A stretch of 64,000 bases of DNA from NCBI GenBank assembly GCA_902464615.1, contig CABQKA010000001.1:124001-188000 (forward strand), written 5' to 3'. Positions within the stretch are counted from its first letter, which is position 1. Each line of letters starts with the position of its first letter. Positions 17,401-25,426 of this stretch are shown piece after piece. A model generated the notes under the pieces. It saw only the letters and a program-made list of their open reading frames with translations, made no database searches and was not told where the DNA came from. Origin of the DNA: an uncultured Prevotella sp. GTDB lineage: Bacteria > Bacteroidota > Bacteroidia > Bacteroidales > Bacteroidaceae. Both the position numbers and the translations under genes were made by a program.

Positions 17401-19131
17401 GGCCGCCAACTGTATGTGGCCCAATTGCCAATCGCCGTAGGACAAGCTGTCTGCTGAAGCCCGCGCGTCAAAGCGGGCCGCCGCGGAAAGCGGGTCGAAG
17501 CCGCGCCCCTCCGCCTCCAGGGCGCCGGTGAAACTGCCCAGCGCCAGCCCGGGGACAAAGCGGCCGACAGGAAAACGTTCGGCGCGAAGACGGACGCGAT
17601 AGGACTCTTTGGACATATCCACTCCGCCGGCCAGGCGCAAGTGGCCCCCGGCCACACGGAGCTTCAGGTCCGTTCCATAGCTGCTCCCTTCCATCGAAGC
17701 CGTCCCGGCCAGCGTCAACGGGCCAGGCAGGGAAAATGCGTCGCGCGAGGAAACGGGGAGGAAGCCCTGCACAAAGTCCAGGTTCTCACCCTCCAGTTCA
17801 AACGCGGCTTTCAGCGAGCGGTCCGCAGCCAGCAGCCGCCGCCCCTCCGCCGTACCCGACAGCCGCAACGCGCCGTCCAGACTGGCTCCGAAGCGGTTCA
17901 CGCTCAAGCGGTCCACATTTCCCGCGGCAGCCAGATGTATTTCCAAATCCCGGGCGGGCCATGCGTCCAACAGCGTGTCGCTCACCCAGCCGCGGGCCAG
18001 CGTGTGGATGTCTGCCGCCCCAACTTCCGCGTCTAACCGGGCAAACAGGCGGCCGCCGCCGTTCGCTTCAAGGGCGCTCCAGTCTGCCGTCACTGTTGCC
18101 TCCAGAGACGAATGCGGCAAAGAAAGCCGCAACCCGCGCAGGGCAATGCCCGCCGAATCGAGAAAGACCGGCCCGGCCAGGTTGCGCACCTCTATGCCGC
18201 TACGGTCCTTCAAGGCCAGCCGCGAAAGGCCCGCCCGCAACGTCCCCGCCACGTCGTAGTGCAGCGTGTCCACCTGCAGGCTTACGCCCGAAAGCTGGAG
18301 GAAGTCAGGGTCGAGCCCGGCGCGCGCCGGGCGGAATCCGTCCCACAGCCAATTGTCCGAACGGGCAAAAGCCGTATTGCCGCCGGCAGGGGCTTTCACG
18401 CCTCTGCGCACGGCATAGAGCAATCCGCTGCGGCGCACGGCAAAACGGCGCACGGCATAGTCCGGCTTGCCCGTGTCGAAACGGCCGTCCGCCAGTTCGG
18501 CATGGGCCAGGTCCGCGCCGATGCGCATGGAGTCGCCGGGCAGCGAGAGGCAGGCCCGCACATTGTCGAGTACCACGCTGCGGGCTTCGACTGTCCACGG
18601 CATTCCGCCCGAAGTGGTATCCTCGCGGGCCGTATCGCTCAGCGCGACGCAAAGCCGGGCACCGCGCAAGGTGGCTTTGTCCACCACCACAAGTCCGCGC
18701 TCCCACTCCACGCCGTGCGAGCACACGTCGAGATAGGCTATATGTCCACGGAGATATGTATTTGAAATCCAGTCACGGCTATCGACCGCTGCGCCGTAAA
18801 GGCTGAAACCGTCAATGTCCGCCCGGCCCTTGAAGAGCGGGAGCAAACGCACCTTGAGGCGCAGGGCATCGGCCGCCAGGAGGGTGTCCCCCCGGTCGCA
18901 GACACTGAGGCGGTGGACCGCCAGATCGAGCGGAAAAGCCAGGCGCACCCGGTCCACGCGCACATCCATCCCTGTCGAAGCGGACAGGCGCGAGGCCACC
19001 GTGCGGACCACATAATCCTGAACCGGAGGCAAATATACCAGTACCGCCAAAAGCAGAAACAGGAAAACGGGCGAAGCAAGCAGGATACATCCCCACTTCA
19101 CCCACTTTTTGCATTTTCTTTTTCCCTTCAT
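14452..19131 (-). CDS. tamB: TamB, AsmA-like inter-membrane lipid transport protein
   Basis: Very long bridge protein (1559 residues) anchored in the inner membrane by one N-terminal segment (about residues 12-34, WGCILLASPVFLFLLLAVLV) and spanning the periplasm as a hydrophobic beta-taco groove. Proteins of this class are implicated in phospholipid movement to the outer membrane. The middle is repetitive beta-strand sequence with many DxxL...G patterns, and the C-terminal third matches the TamB/DUF490 domain (for example SNFEIINTKR and GEMKYSLPVIPLKTFNI). It overlaps tamL, giving a tamB-tamL operon. The start at 19131 is only six bases from a -7 box. Confidence 0.92.
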   Translation of the reverse strand: MKGKRKCKKWVKWGCILLASPVFLFLLLAVLVYLPPVQDYVVRTVASRLSASTGMDVRVDRVRLAFPLDLAVHRLSVCDRGDTLLAADALRLKVRLLPLFKGRADIDGFSLYGAAVDSRDWISNTYLRGHIAYLDVCSHGVEWERGLVVVDKATLRGARLCVALSDTAREDTTSGGMPWTVEARSVVLDNVRACLSLPGDSMRIGADLAHAELADGRFDTGKPDYAVRRFAVRRSGLLYAVRRGVKAPAGGNTAFARSDNWLWDGFRPARAGLDPDFLQLSGVSLQVDTLHYDVAGTLRAGLSRLALKDRSGIEVRNLAGPVFLDSAGIALRGLRLSLPHSSLEATVTADWSALEANGGGRLFARLDAEVGAADIHTLARGWVSDTLLDAWPARDLEIHLAAAGNVDRLSVNRFGASLDGALRLSGTAEGRRLLAADRSLKAAFELEGENLDFVQGFLPVSSRDAFSLPGPLTLAGTASMEGSSYGTDLKLRVAGGHLRLAGGVDMSKESYRVRLRAERFPVGRFVPGLALGSFTGALEAEGRGFDPLSAAARFDARASADSLSYGDWQLGHIQLAARLEQGNMKATLASANDILTGDFRLQGHIGEQLDGRLQAALTSVDLRRLGVLEDTLALGGDVDITLRAVRDFSAYSAEGGLRHLRFQTPRRSVMAKDLTFALSAAADTTWLKTTAGDLRMSVGTSGDVAALAAQADRFMATLRQQREDKRIDQQELKAVVPRIDFTLNAGRDNPLGRILQVQGITYSHIDLHLKTDPRYGVGGLMRFGTFAKAGLQLDTVHVLLYQDSAGLKMNGYIHNYRKNNPHKFRAKLSSFFLGTGLGAQLVYEDQNGRKGIDVGLRADLAKGGINLSVFPEHPIIAYRTFTVNDSNFVYLGRDKSIRANVRLLADDGTGVHIFGEPVDSVNDLTVSLNHVNLKELSDVMPYLPRLGGMLSGDLHVTADPTSLSAAAMFTADNLSFEDIPLGKIGLEAMYMPRKGGEHYATAYVTAEDKQVLECEGTYLDRDGGSFEGTLNMNGFPLSLANGFLSGTDIALKGYARGEVQVSGTVSRPQMNGSLAFDSAHLYSDVYGFDFRMDERPIKVENSRLQFESYGLYSQRQADNPLVVNGAVDMADFSHIGLDLSMRASNFEIINTKRKASSLLFGKVYANYAGTLRGTADNIFIRGNLDVLDRTDITYILKDSPLTVDDRLNDLVQFVSFEDTTAVEEVPSVPTGGFDMTLGISISDAARFRCNLSEDGENYVDLEGGGDLTMRITQQGDLRLTGRFTANSGEMKYSLPVIPLKTFNIVSGSYVSFTGDVTNPTLSIAAKERVRATVTENDQPRTVAFDVGVALSKPLNDMGLEFTIEAPEDLSVQNQLAAMTTAQRSKAAVAMLATGMYMTDDMSSMGSSGFKASNALNAFLQSEIQNIAGSALKTIDVTVGMESSTSSKGTETTDYSFQFSKRFWNNRISVIIGGKVSTGEDAQNSAQSFIDNIAVEYRLDKSASRYVRIFYDRSTQDPLEGELTTTGAGLVLRRKTNRLGELFIFSNRKKQKSTEATDGK

Positions 19132-19136
19132 TATTG

Positions 19137-19144
19137 CAAAGATA
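19137..19144 (-). promoter_or_regulatory. -7 promoter box of tamB
   Basis: Minus strand TATCTTTG, a full match to TAnnTTTG. Only CAATA lies between the box and the tamB ATG, so transcription would start at or next to the start codon. Confidence 0.65.
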
Positions 19145-19280
19145 TTGCAAATGTTCCTAAAAGCCAAAGGTCATGTCACATATTCTGGCCATTTTCTTCT
19201 TTTTCGCTACGTGCCCGGCGGCTTGCTCCCCTTCACGTCCGCAACGGCCCCGACGCCGCGCGGATTTTCCGCGCTTCACC

Positions 19281-19340
19281 GGGACTAAGGCCCGTAGATT
19301 CTTCCCTTAGCGCCGTGGCGACGGGGCTAAGGCCCGTAAG
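19281..19340. repeat. Palindromic module array, copy 2
   Basis: GGGACTAAGGCCCGTAG at 19281-19297, then CTTAGCGCCGT (about 19306-19316) and ACGGGGCTAAG (19321-19331), which pair into a stem with one mismatch around GGCG, then GCCCGTAAG. It lies between the tamB promoter and the end of the symporter gene. Confidence 0.8.
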
Positions 19341-19362
19341 CCGCACGACAGGAGCGCACGGC

Positions 19363-20853
19363 TCATGGCTGCGGCAAACGGGCCGGACGCTTCCAGCTGG
19401 CCACAAATAGCCCGGCCGCGGTGAGCAGGCCGTTCAGCATCAACAGCTCGTAACCGAACGTGTAGCCCCAGCAACGGGGAGCGATGTAATCGAGTACTCC
19501 GCAAACGACTGGACTGGCTACGGCAATCCAGGGCACCCAGCGGTCGTCGGGCTTGCGGCGCGTGGCCAGGCCGAAAGCGTACAGGCCGAGAAGCGGTCCG
19601 TACGTATAGGCCACCAGGACATAGATGGTGTTGATGACATGCTCGTTGTCCACGGCACGGAAAAGGAACAGGCAGGCCAGGAAAGCCACGACGACGCACA
19701 CGTGCACGCGGCGGCGTACCTGCGCGGCCCGCCGGGCTGACAAGCCGCTGCGGCGCTCCAGACCGAGCAGGTCGATGCAACAGCTCGTAGTCAAGGCCGT
19801 GAGCGTGGAGTCGGTACTGGCGAAGGCCGCCGCCACGATGCCGACGGTAAAAGGTATCACGACAAACGTGCCCAACATACCACTGGCCACGAGCGTAGGC
19901 AGCAAGGCATCGCCGGAGGAAGGCGGAACGATGCCCCGCGCCGCACAGAGCGCGTGGAGCAGGACACCGAGTGAGAGCAGCAAAAGATTGAGCGGCAGGA
20001 AACAGAGGCCGTAGGCGCACATGTTGCGCTGGGCCTCGCGCAGCGTACGGCATGTCAGGTTTTTCTGCATCATGCTCTGGTCCAGCCCCGTCATCACGAC
20101 GACGACAAATATACCGCTCAGGAATTGCCGCCAGAATGCCTGCGGACTTTGAGGGTCCCACTCAAAGACCTGGCTCATCGGGCTTCCGGCAACGGCGCTG
20201 ACAGCTTCGCTCCACGTCAGGCCGAGGCTGGACACCGTAATGGCCAGAAGGGCAAAAAGCGCAAGAAGGAGGCAGGCCGTCTGGAGCACGTCGGTACGCA
20301 CAAGCGTAAAGATGCCGCCGCGCCGGGTGTAGGCCCAGATAAGCCCCAACACGGCCACAGCCACAGCCAGGAATACGAAAGGACTGTGCGCCGCGGCCGA
20401 GCCGGGCGTAAAGAGAAACTGCTGGACAACGAGGCAGGCCAGATAAAGGCGCGCCCCGCCCGCAGCCAGTTTGCCCAACAGGAAAAAAGCTGCTCCGGCC
20501 CGGTGGGAGCGCGGCCCGAAACGTTCGGACAGATACGTATAGATGCTCGTCAGACGCAGGCGGTAGTAAAGGGGAAGCAGCACGAACGCCACGGCGACAT
20601 AACCGAGAAAAAAGCCGGCACACATTTGGAGATAAGTCATGCCCGTCGTAGCGACCCAGCCGGGCACCGAAACAAACGAGACGCCGGAAATACTGGCTCC
20701 AATCATGCCGAAACCGACCATCCACCACGGCGAACGGCGCCCGGCCCGGAAAAACGTATCGTTGTCCGCGCGGCGCGTAGTCCGGCGGGAGACAACGAGA
20801 AGCAATATAAAATAGGCTGCAAGCGTAGCCAGCAAAAGGACGGCCTGATTCAT
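19363..20853 (-). CDS. Sodium:solute symporter (SSS family)
   Basis: Inner-membrane secondary transporter of 496 residues with about 13 membrane segments that couples sodium uptake to entry of a small solute. N-terminal features match the family: GRRSPWWMVGFGMIGASISG, VPGWVATTGMTYLQM and a Tyr-rich YYRLRLTSIYTYLSERFG helix. The substrate cannot be read from sequence; relatives carry sugars, sialic acid or other organics. I use the ATG at 20853 (MNQAVLL); a TTG seven codons upstream is possible. A -7 box lies 29 bases before it. Confidence 0.88.
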   Translation of the reverse strand: MNQAVLLLATLAAYFILLLVVSRRTTRRADNDTFFRAGRRSPWWMVGFGMIGASISGVSFVSVPGWVATTGMTYLQMCAGFFLGYVAVAFVLLPLYYRLRLTSIYTYLSERFGPRSHRAGAAFFLLGKLAAGGARLYLACLVVQQFLFTPGSAAAHSPFVFLAVAVAVLGLIWAYTRRGGIFTLVRTDVLQTACLLLALFALLAITVSSLGLTWSEAVSAVAGSPMSQVFEWDPQSPQAFWRQFLSGIFVVVVMTGLDQSMMQKNLTCRTLREAQRNMCAYGLCFLPLNLLLLSLGVLLHALCAARGIVPPSSGDALLPTLVASGMLGTFVVIPFTVGIVAAAFASTDSTLTALTTSCCIDLLGLERRSGLSARRAAQVRRRVHVCVVVAFLACLFLFRAVDNEHVINTIYVLVAYTYGPLLGLYAFGLATRRKPDDRWVPWIAVASPVVCGVLDYIAPRCWGYTFGYELLMLNGLLTAAGLFVASWKRPARLPQP

Positions 20854-20881
20854 GCGGAAAAAATCCTTGAGCAACGGGCTG

Positions 20882-20889
20882 CAAAGTTA
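20882..20889 (-). promoter_or_regulatory. -7 promoter box of the sodium:solute symporter
   Basis: Minus strand TAACTTTG matches TAnnTTTG. A TTTTG lies 23 bases upstream, slightly further than the usual -33 spacing. Confidence 0.6.
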
Positions 20890-21039
20890 CGATTTTTTCC
20901 ACGACTCCCGGGCAAAAGGTCTTTCCGGCCGCCACGCATACCGCCACAACCAGGCGCCGGCGGGCGGAAATCACCGCTACGCGCCCGGACTTTTGTATTT
21001 ATTATAAGACATTCCCATCCTCTTTCAGGATTTTCTGAT

Positions 21040-21047
21040 TATCTTTG
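21040..21047 (+). promoter_or_regulatory. -7 promoter box, distal
   Basis: TATCTTTG, a full match to TAnnTTTG, 114 bases before the gene at 21161. No clear -33 element. Confidence 0.45.
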
Positions 21048-21146
21048 CTTCGCCCTAACATTGCTTGACGAAATGCGCATCCCCGACGACGAGACGGAAA
21101 TGCACATTCCAAATACCTTAAGGATAAAGCGCCGTGCGGGGAATAT

Positions 21147-21154
21147 TATCTTTG
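21147..21154 (+). promoter_or_regulatory. -7 promoter box, adjacent to the start codon
   Basis: TATCTTTG ends six bases before the ATG at 21161, so the transcript would have almost no leader. Confidence 0.55.
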
Positions 21155-21160
21155 CAAGCC

Positions 21161-21802
21161 ATGAGACATTACCTGACTTTTCTTTTCCTGCTTTTCACCG
21201 CCATACCCGCCACCGTTTGGGGACAGGCGGAAAAGGACGCACCCATGCGGACGGTGGTCGAATTGCCGGACACCGCTTCCGCAGATACAGCAGCGCTTCA
21301 TGCGGACGAGGCACTGGCACTGCCATTCCTGGACCTCGGCGCCCCCGGCCTGGACGGCTGTGCGCCGTGGGATTATGGCCTGGCAGGGCCTTCTTGGCGG
21401 CTGCACGAAGGCTTCAACGCGCAATTGTCGCTAAGCCTGACTGCCGCTTTCGGGAAAGGAGCTCCCAGCGGAGTGGGCTTCGGGCAAAGCGTAGCCCTCG
21501 CTTATGCGTTGCCCCTGAACAAGCGCTTCGACGTCGCCGCCGGACTTTACGCCGGCCACTTGGACTGGGGCAGCTACCAGGGCACGGAGGCAGGCATAGC
21601 AGCCTTGTTCCGCTACCGCCTGACCGACGCCATAAACCTCTATGCCTATGGCTCCAAGCGCCTCGCCCCGAGCCGTAGCCTGCACCACAGTTTCTTCCCT
21701 CTGTATTTGCCTATGCCTAAGGACCGCATCGGAGCCATGGCGGAATTCAAAATAGGGAATAACGCCATGATTCAAGTCAGCGTAGAACGCAACAGTTATT
21801 AA
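21161..21802 (+). CDS. Secreted protein of unknown function, possibly a small beta-barrel
   Basis: 213 residues with a signal peptide (LTFLFLLFTAIPATVWGQA, cleavage after about residue 23). The remainder alternates polar and hydrophobic residues with Gly and aromatics at turns (SVALAYALPLNKRFDVAAGLY, AALFRYRLTDAINLYAYGSK, AMIQVSVERNSY at the end), which fits transmembrane beta strands or a periplasmic beta protein. It is followed by the helicase gene after 43 bases. I do not recognise the family. I chose the ATG at 21161 because it starts the signal peptide. Confidence 0.75.
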   Translation: MRHYLTFLFLLFTAIPATVWGQAEKDAPMRTVVELPDTASADTAALHADEALALPFLDLGAPGLDGCAPWDYGLAGPSWRLHEGFNAQLSLSLTAAFGKGAPSGVGFGQSVALAYALPLNKRFDVAAGLYAGHLDWGSYQGTEAGIAALFRYRLTDAINLYAYGSKRLAPSRSLHHSFFPLYLPMPKDRIGAMAEFKIGNNAMIQVSVERNSY

Positions 21803-21845
21803 GAGCCGGGATTAAGTATGCCGGAACATACCGGCCTTATGCAAG

Positions 21846-23780
21846 ATGACAGGACTTTCGTTAAACCGCCAGCGCGAACTGTTACAGGAAGAATACGAAT
21901 ACGAACGGGAGGCTTTCCGCCAGGCCACGGAGACAATGGGCATAGGCCGGAAGGTGAAACGCGGCGAGTGCTGGTTCCCCGTCGTAGCCGGGCGGAGCGG
22001 ATACAACGCCTTGGACCGGCTGACCGTAGAAATCAGGCGTCTGGAAGATTCCGACATCGAGCACAGCTTTGAATACGGTAAACCGGTCTGTTTCTTCTCA
22101 CAAGACGCCGCAGGCATGTTGCACTACCTTGACTTCACCGCCACCGTGAGCTACGCCGAAGCGGACCGGATGGTTGTCGTGCTCCCCGGAGAAGAAGCCC
22201 TGCAACAACTCCGCGCTTTGGAGAGGCCCGGTGTGCAACTGCATTTCGATGAAACAACTTACCGCCTGATGTTCGAGGCCTTGCAGCGGACCTTGACGGC
22301 CAAAGGCAACCGGCTGGCAGAGTTGCGCGACCTTTTCTACGGGAACGCCCCGGCGCACTTCGCAACGGGTTCGTCCGCGCCGCTGCGCCTGCCGTGGCTC
22401 AACGCTGCCCAGGAGTCGGCCGTAAACGACGTCCTGCGGGCACGGGATGTGCTCATCGTGCACGGGCCGCCCGGCACCGGAAAGACGACGACCCTTGTCG
22501 AAGCCGTCTGTGAAGTGCTCCGCCGCGAGCCGCAAGTCCTGGTATGCGCGCAAAGTAATATGGCCGTAGACTGGATAGCGGAACAACTGGCCGGGCGCGG
22601 CGTCAACGTGCTGCGCATAGGAAACCCGACCCGCGTGACCGACCAGATGCTGTCTTTCACTTATGAGCGACGCTTTGCCGACCACCCGGACTACCCGGCC
22701 CTTTGGCAACTGCGGCGCACAATAAGGCAACTCCGCTCCACGCCCCGCAAAGGCCGCACCGAAAACTTTCACCAAAAGATGGCCCGACTCCGCGAAAAGG
22801 CGGACGAACTGGAAATACGCATCCGCCACAGCCTTTTCGACCAGGCAAGAGTCGTCGCGGCAACGCTGGCGGGGACCGCGCATCCGCTTCTTACGGGCCT
22901 GCGTTTCCACACCCTTTTCATCGACGAGGCGGCACAGGCCCTCGAAGCGGCATGCTGGATTGCCCTGCAACGGGCCGACCGTGTCGTCCTGGCGGGAGAC
23001 CACTGCCAGTTACCCCCTACCGTCAAGTCACCCAAGGCCATGCGGGAGGGACTGGGCGTGACGCTCATGGAACGGCTGGCCAGCAGTCATCCCGAGACAG
23101 TGCGCATGCTGACCGTACAATACCGCATGAACGAGGCGCTGATGCGCTTCTCCTCCGAATGGTTCTACGGCGGACAGCTGACAGCCGCCCCCGAAGTGCG
23201 CCGCCGCGGGATGCTCGGCTTGCTGGATGAACCCCTTGTCTGGGTGGATACAAGCGAGGCGGAAGACGACGCCTGCACGGAAGAATTTGTCGGCGCCACA
23301 TACGGCCGCATCAACAAAGGCGAGGCCCGCCTCACCCTCCAGGTCCTGCGCGACTATACCCGCCGCATCGGCCTGCACCGTCTGAAAGAAGAGCGCACCG
23401 ACATCGGCATCATATCCCCCTACCGCGCACAAGTGCAATATCTGCGCAGCCTGCTTCGCCGGGACGAGGCTCTGCGCCCCCTTGCCGGACAAATCACGGT
23501 CAACACCGTCGACGCCTTCCAAGGACAGGAGCGCGACGTCATTCTGGTCTCGCTCGTCCGGGCGAACGAAAACGGGCAAATCGGATTCCTCGCAGACTTG
23601 CGGCGAATGAACGTGGCCATCACGCGGGCCAGGACCAAGCTGATTATCCTCGGGTCCGCGGCCACGCTATGCCGTCACCGCTTCTACAAGAAACTATACG
23701 AAGCCTGCCACGTGCAGCCCGCACCGGCCGACGACACGCCCATCCACGTGCCGGAAAGGCCCGGCACCCACTCCCCTTAG
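21846..23780 (+). CDS. Superfamily 1 DNA/RNA helicase (Upf1/SMUBP-2-like)
   Basis: Cytosolic ATP-dependent nucleic-acid helicase, 644 residues. Motifs in order: Walker A HGPPGTGKTTT (about 206), motif II IDEAAQALE (about 359), motif III AGDHCQLPPT (about 383), motif V NTVDAFQGQERD (about 553) and motif VI MNVAITRAR (about 587). The DEAA box and Upf1-like spacing place it with the IGHMBP2-type helicases common in Bacteroidales; the substrate is not known. Its stop codon TAG at 23778-23780 lies inside a palindromic module array, so the last residues (PGTHSP) are set by where that element landed. Confidence 0.92.
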   Translation: MTGLSLNRQRELLQEEYEYEREAFRQATETMGIGRKVKRGECWFPVVAGRSGYNALDRLTVEIRRLEDSDIEHSFEYGKPVCFFSQDAAGMLHYLDFTATVSYAEADRMVVVLPGEEALQQLRALERPGVQLHFDETTYRLMFEALQRTLTAKGNRLAELRDLFYGNAPAHFATGSSAPLRLPWLNAAQESAVNDVLRARDVLIVHGPPGTGKTTTLVEAVCEVLRREPQVLVCAQSNMAVDWIAEQLAGRGVNVLRIGNPTRVTDQMLSFTYERRFADHPDYPALWQLRRTIRQLRSTPRKGRTENFHQKMARLREKADELEIRIRHSLFDQARVVAATLAGTAHPLLTGLRFHTLFIDEAAQALEAACWIALQRADRVVLAGDHCQLPPTVKSPKAMREGLGVTLMERLASSHPETVRMLTVQYRMNEALMRFSSEWFYGGQLTAAPEVRRRGMLGLLDEPLVWVDTSEAEDDACTEEFVGATYGRINKGEARLTLQVLRDYTRRIGLHRLKEERTDIGIISPYRAQVQYLRSLLRRDEALRPLAGQITVNTVDAFQGQERDVILVSLVRANENGQIGFLADLRRMNVAITRARTKLIILGSAATLCRHRFYKKLYEACHVQPAPADDTPIHVPERPGTHSP

Positions 23781-23829
23781 CCCCGGTGCCGCCGGGCTAA
23801 GGGAAATCCGGACGGGGATAGTCCCCGTA
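23772..23829. repeat. Palindromic module array, copy 3
   Basis: CCCCTTAGCCCCGG (about 23773-23786) pairs with CCGGGCTAAGGG (23792-23803) around TGCCG, followed by ACGGGGATAGTCCCCGTA (23812-23829), itself a palindrome. The helicase stop codon is in the left arm. Confidence 0.8.
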
Positions 23830-23874
23830 TCTCCTGCAATTCACTCATTTCTATTTCTAACAATCCCCTTTTAC

Positions 23875-25398
23875 ATGAAAATCGTTTCCCAACTGCGGTT
23901 GACGTGCCTGCTGGCCAGCATGCCTTGGATAGGACTGGCCCAAAGTGCATTCCATCTGACCGACGAGACGCTGCCAAACCCCGACAACGAGCCTGCCCCC
24001 GTCCATCCCGTTCCCCACGAACGGCAGATGAAATGGCAGGAAACCGAATTCTATGCCTTCTTCCACTATGGCATGAATACTTACACCGGCCTGGAATGGG
24101 GCAACGGCGATGAAAAAGAAGAGATCTTCGCCCCCACAGCCCCACCCGACCCGTACCAATGGCTGAAAGCCGTAAAAGCCGCCGGCATGAAGGGCGGCAT
24201 AGCCGTAGTGAAACACCACGACGGCTTTTGCCTCTGGCCCACGGAGACCACGCCCCACAACGTTACCCGCGGCGGAAATGCCTATGCCCGCGAGACGAAC
24301 ATCCCGCGCGACTTTGCCAAGGCCGCCCGCAAGCTCAAGATGAAATACGGCTTCTACATTTCCCCCTGGGACCGCAACAGCGCGCTCTACGGGACGGACC
24401 GCTACGTCAGCGACGTCTTCCTCAAGCAATGCGCCGAGCTCGCACAGTACGGCACGGACCAGTTTGAGATGTGGTTCGACGGAGCCAACGGCGGTAACGG
24501 TTATTACGGCGGGGCCTACGACACGCGCGCCATCGACCGAGAGACGTACTACGACGTGCCGAACCTGCGCGACTCGGTACACAAGGTCTGCCCCGACTGC
24601 GTACTCTGGGGCGTCGGCGGAGAGGCGCGGTGGATCGGCAACGAAGCCGGATGGGCCGGACAAACGAACTGGTCGACCGAAAACAGGGGATATTCGCCCG
24701 AAAACAACGGCATGTACGGCACGGAAGACGGCTGGTTCTGGCTTCCCGGCGAAAGCGATGCCAAAGGCACTAACATGGGATGGTTTTACCACGACGGAGA
24801 AAAGCCGCTCACTCCCGAAAGGCTGTTCCAGATGTACCTCGAAACCGTGGGCCGTAACGCAACGCTTATTCTCAATATGCCGCCCGACCGTTCAGGACGC
24901 CTGCCGCAGGCTTCGGTCGACGCGCTCGAAGGCATGGGCAGCCTGCTGAAGACACGGCTTAGCAAAGACCTGGCCCGCAAAGCTTCCGTCAGCGTGAGCA
25001 CCACGCGCCGCCCCGGCGAACACAGGGACTACGCGGCCGGCAACCTCACAGACGGCGACAAGGATACCTATTGGGCCACGGACGACAGCGTCACGACGGC
25101 CACCATCACGCTCACATGGAAGAAACCTCAGCCCTTGCGCTACGTCATGCTGATGGAGTACATCCGCAAAGGTCAGCGTATCAAGGAATTTAAGGTCGAA
25201 ACAAGCGCCGACGGACACAGCGGATGGACCCCGGCGGCCACCGGCGTTGAGTGCACGACAATCGGCTACAAACGCATAGTCCCGCTCAACGGCAGTACGG
25301 CCGAAAGCTACGGCGACGGCATTGCCGCCCGCGGCCTCCGCGTCACCATCACCGCCAGCAAGGCTTGCCCGCTGCTGCATACCTTATCCGTCTATTAA
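23875..25398 (+). CDS. GH29 alpha-L-fucosidase with C-terminal F5/8 type C domain
   Basis: Secreted glycoside hydrolase that releases L-fucose from glycans such as mucin or milk oligosaccharides. It has 507 residues and a signal peptide (LLASMPWIGLAQS, cleavage near residue 24). The GH29 catalytic domain spans about 50-360, with FHYGMNTYTGLEWGNG, KHHDGFCLWPT and the likely nucleophile D202 in FEMWFDGANGG. Residues about 370-507 form a discoidin/F5-8 type C-like carbohydrate-binding module (GNLTDGDKDTYWATDD). A secreted protein follows after 28 bases. No SusC/SusD pair is present, so this is not a complete polysaccharide-utilization locus. Confidence 0.92.
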   Translation: MKIVSQLRLTCLLASMPWIGLAQSAFHLTDETLPNPDNEPAPVHPVPHERQMKWQETEFYAFFHYGMNTYTGLEWGNGDEKEEIFAPTAPPDPYQWLKAVKAAGMKGGIAVVKHHDGFCLWPTETTPHNVTRGGNAYARETNIPRDFAKAARKLKMKYGFYISPWDRNSALYGTDRYVSDVFLKQCAELAQYGTDQFEMWFDGANGGNGYYGGAYDTRAIDRETYYDVPNLRDSVHKVCPDCVLWGVGGEARWIGNEAGWAGQTNWSTENRGYSPENNGMYGTEDGWFWLPGESDAKGTNMGWFYHDGEKPLTPERLFQMYLETVGRNATLILNMPPDRSGRLPQASVDALEGMGSLLKTRLSKDLARKASVSVSTTRRPGEHRDYAAGNLTDGDKDTYWATDDSVTTATITLTWKKPQPLRYVMLMEYIRKGQRIKEFKVETSADGHSGWTPAATGVECTTIGYKRIVPLNGSTAESYGDGIAARGLRVTITASKACPLLHTLSVY

Positions 25399-25426
25399 CC
25401 CTCATCCCACCTCACTTCCAACGCTT

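Larger units (their letters stand above)
20854..21160. other. Divergent intergenic region with promoters only
   Basis: This 307-base gap separates the symporter (minus) from a secreted-protein gene (plus). It holds one minus-strand -7 box at 20882 and two plus-strand boxes at 21040 and 21147. I see no RNA gene or palindromic module in it. Confidence 0.6.
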
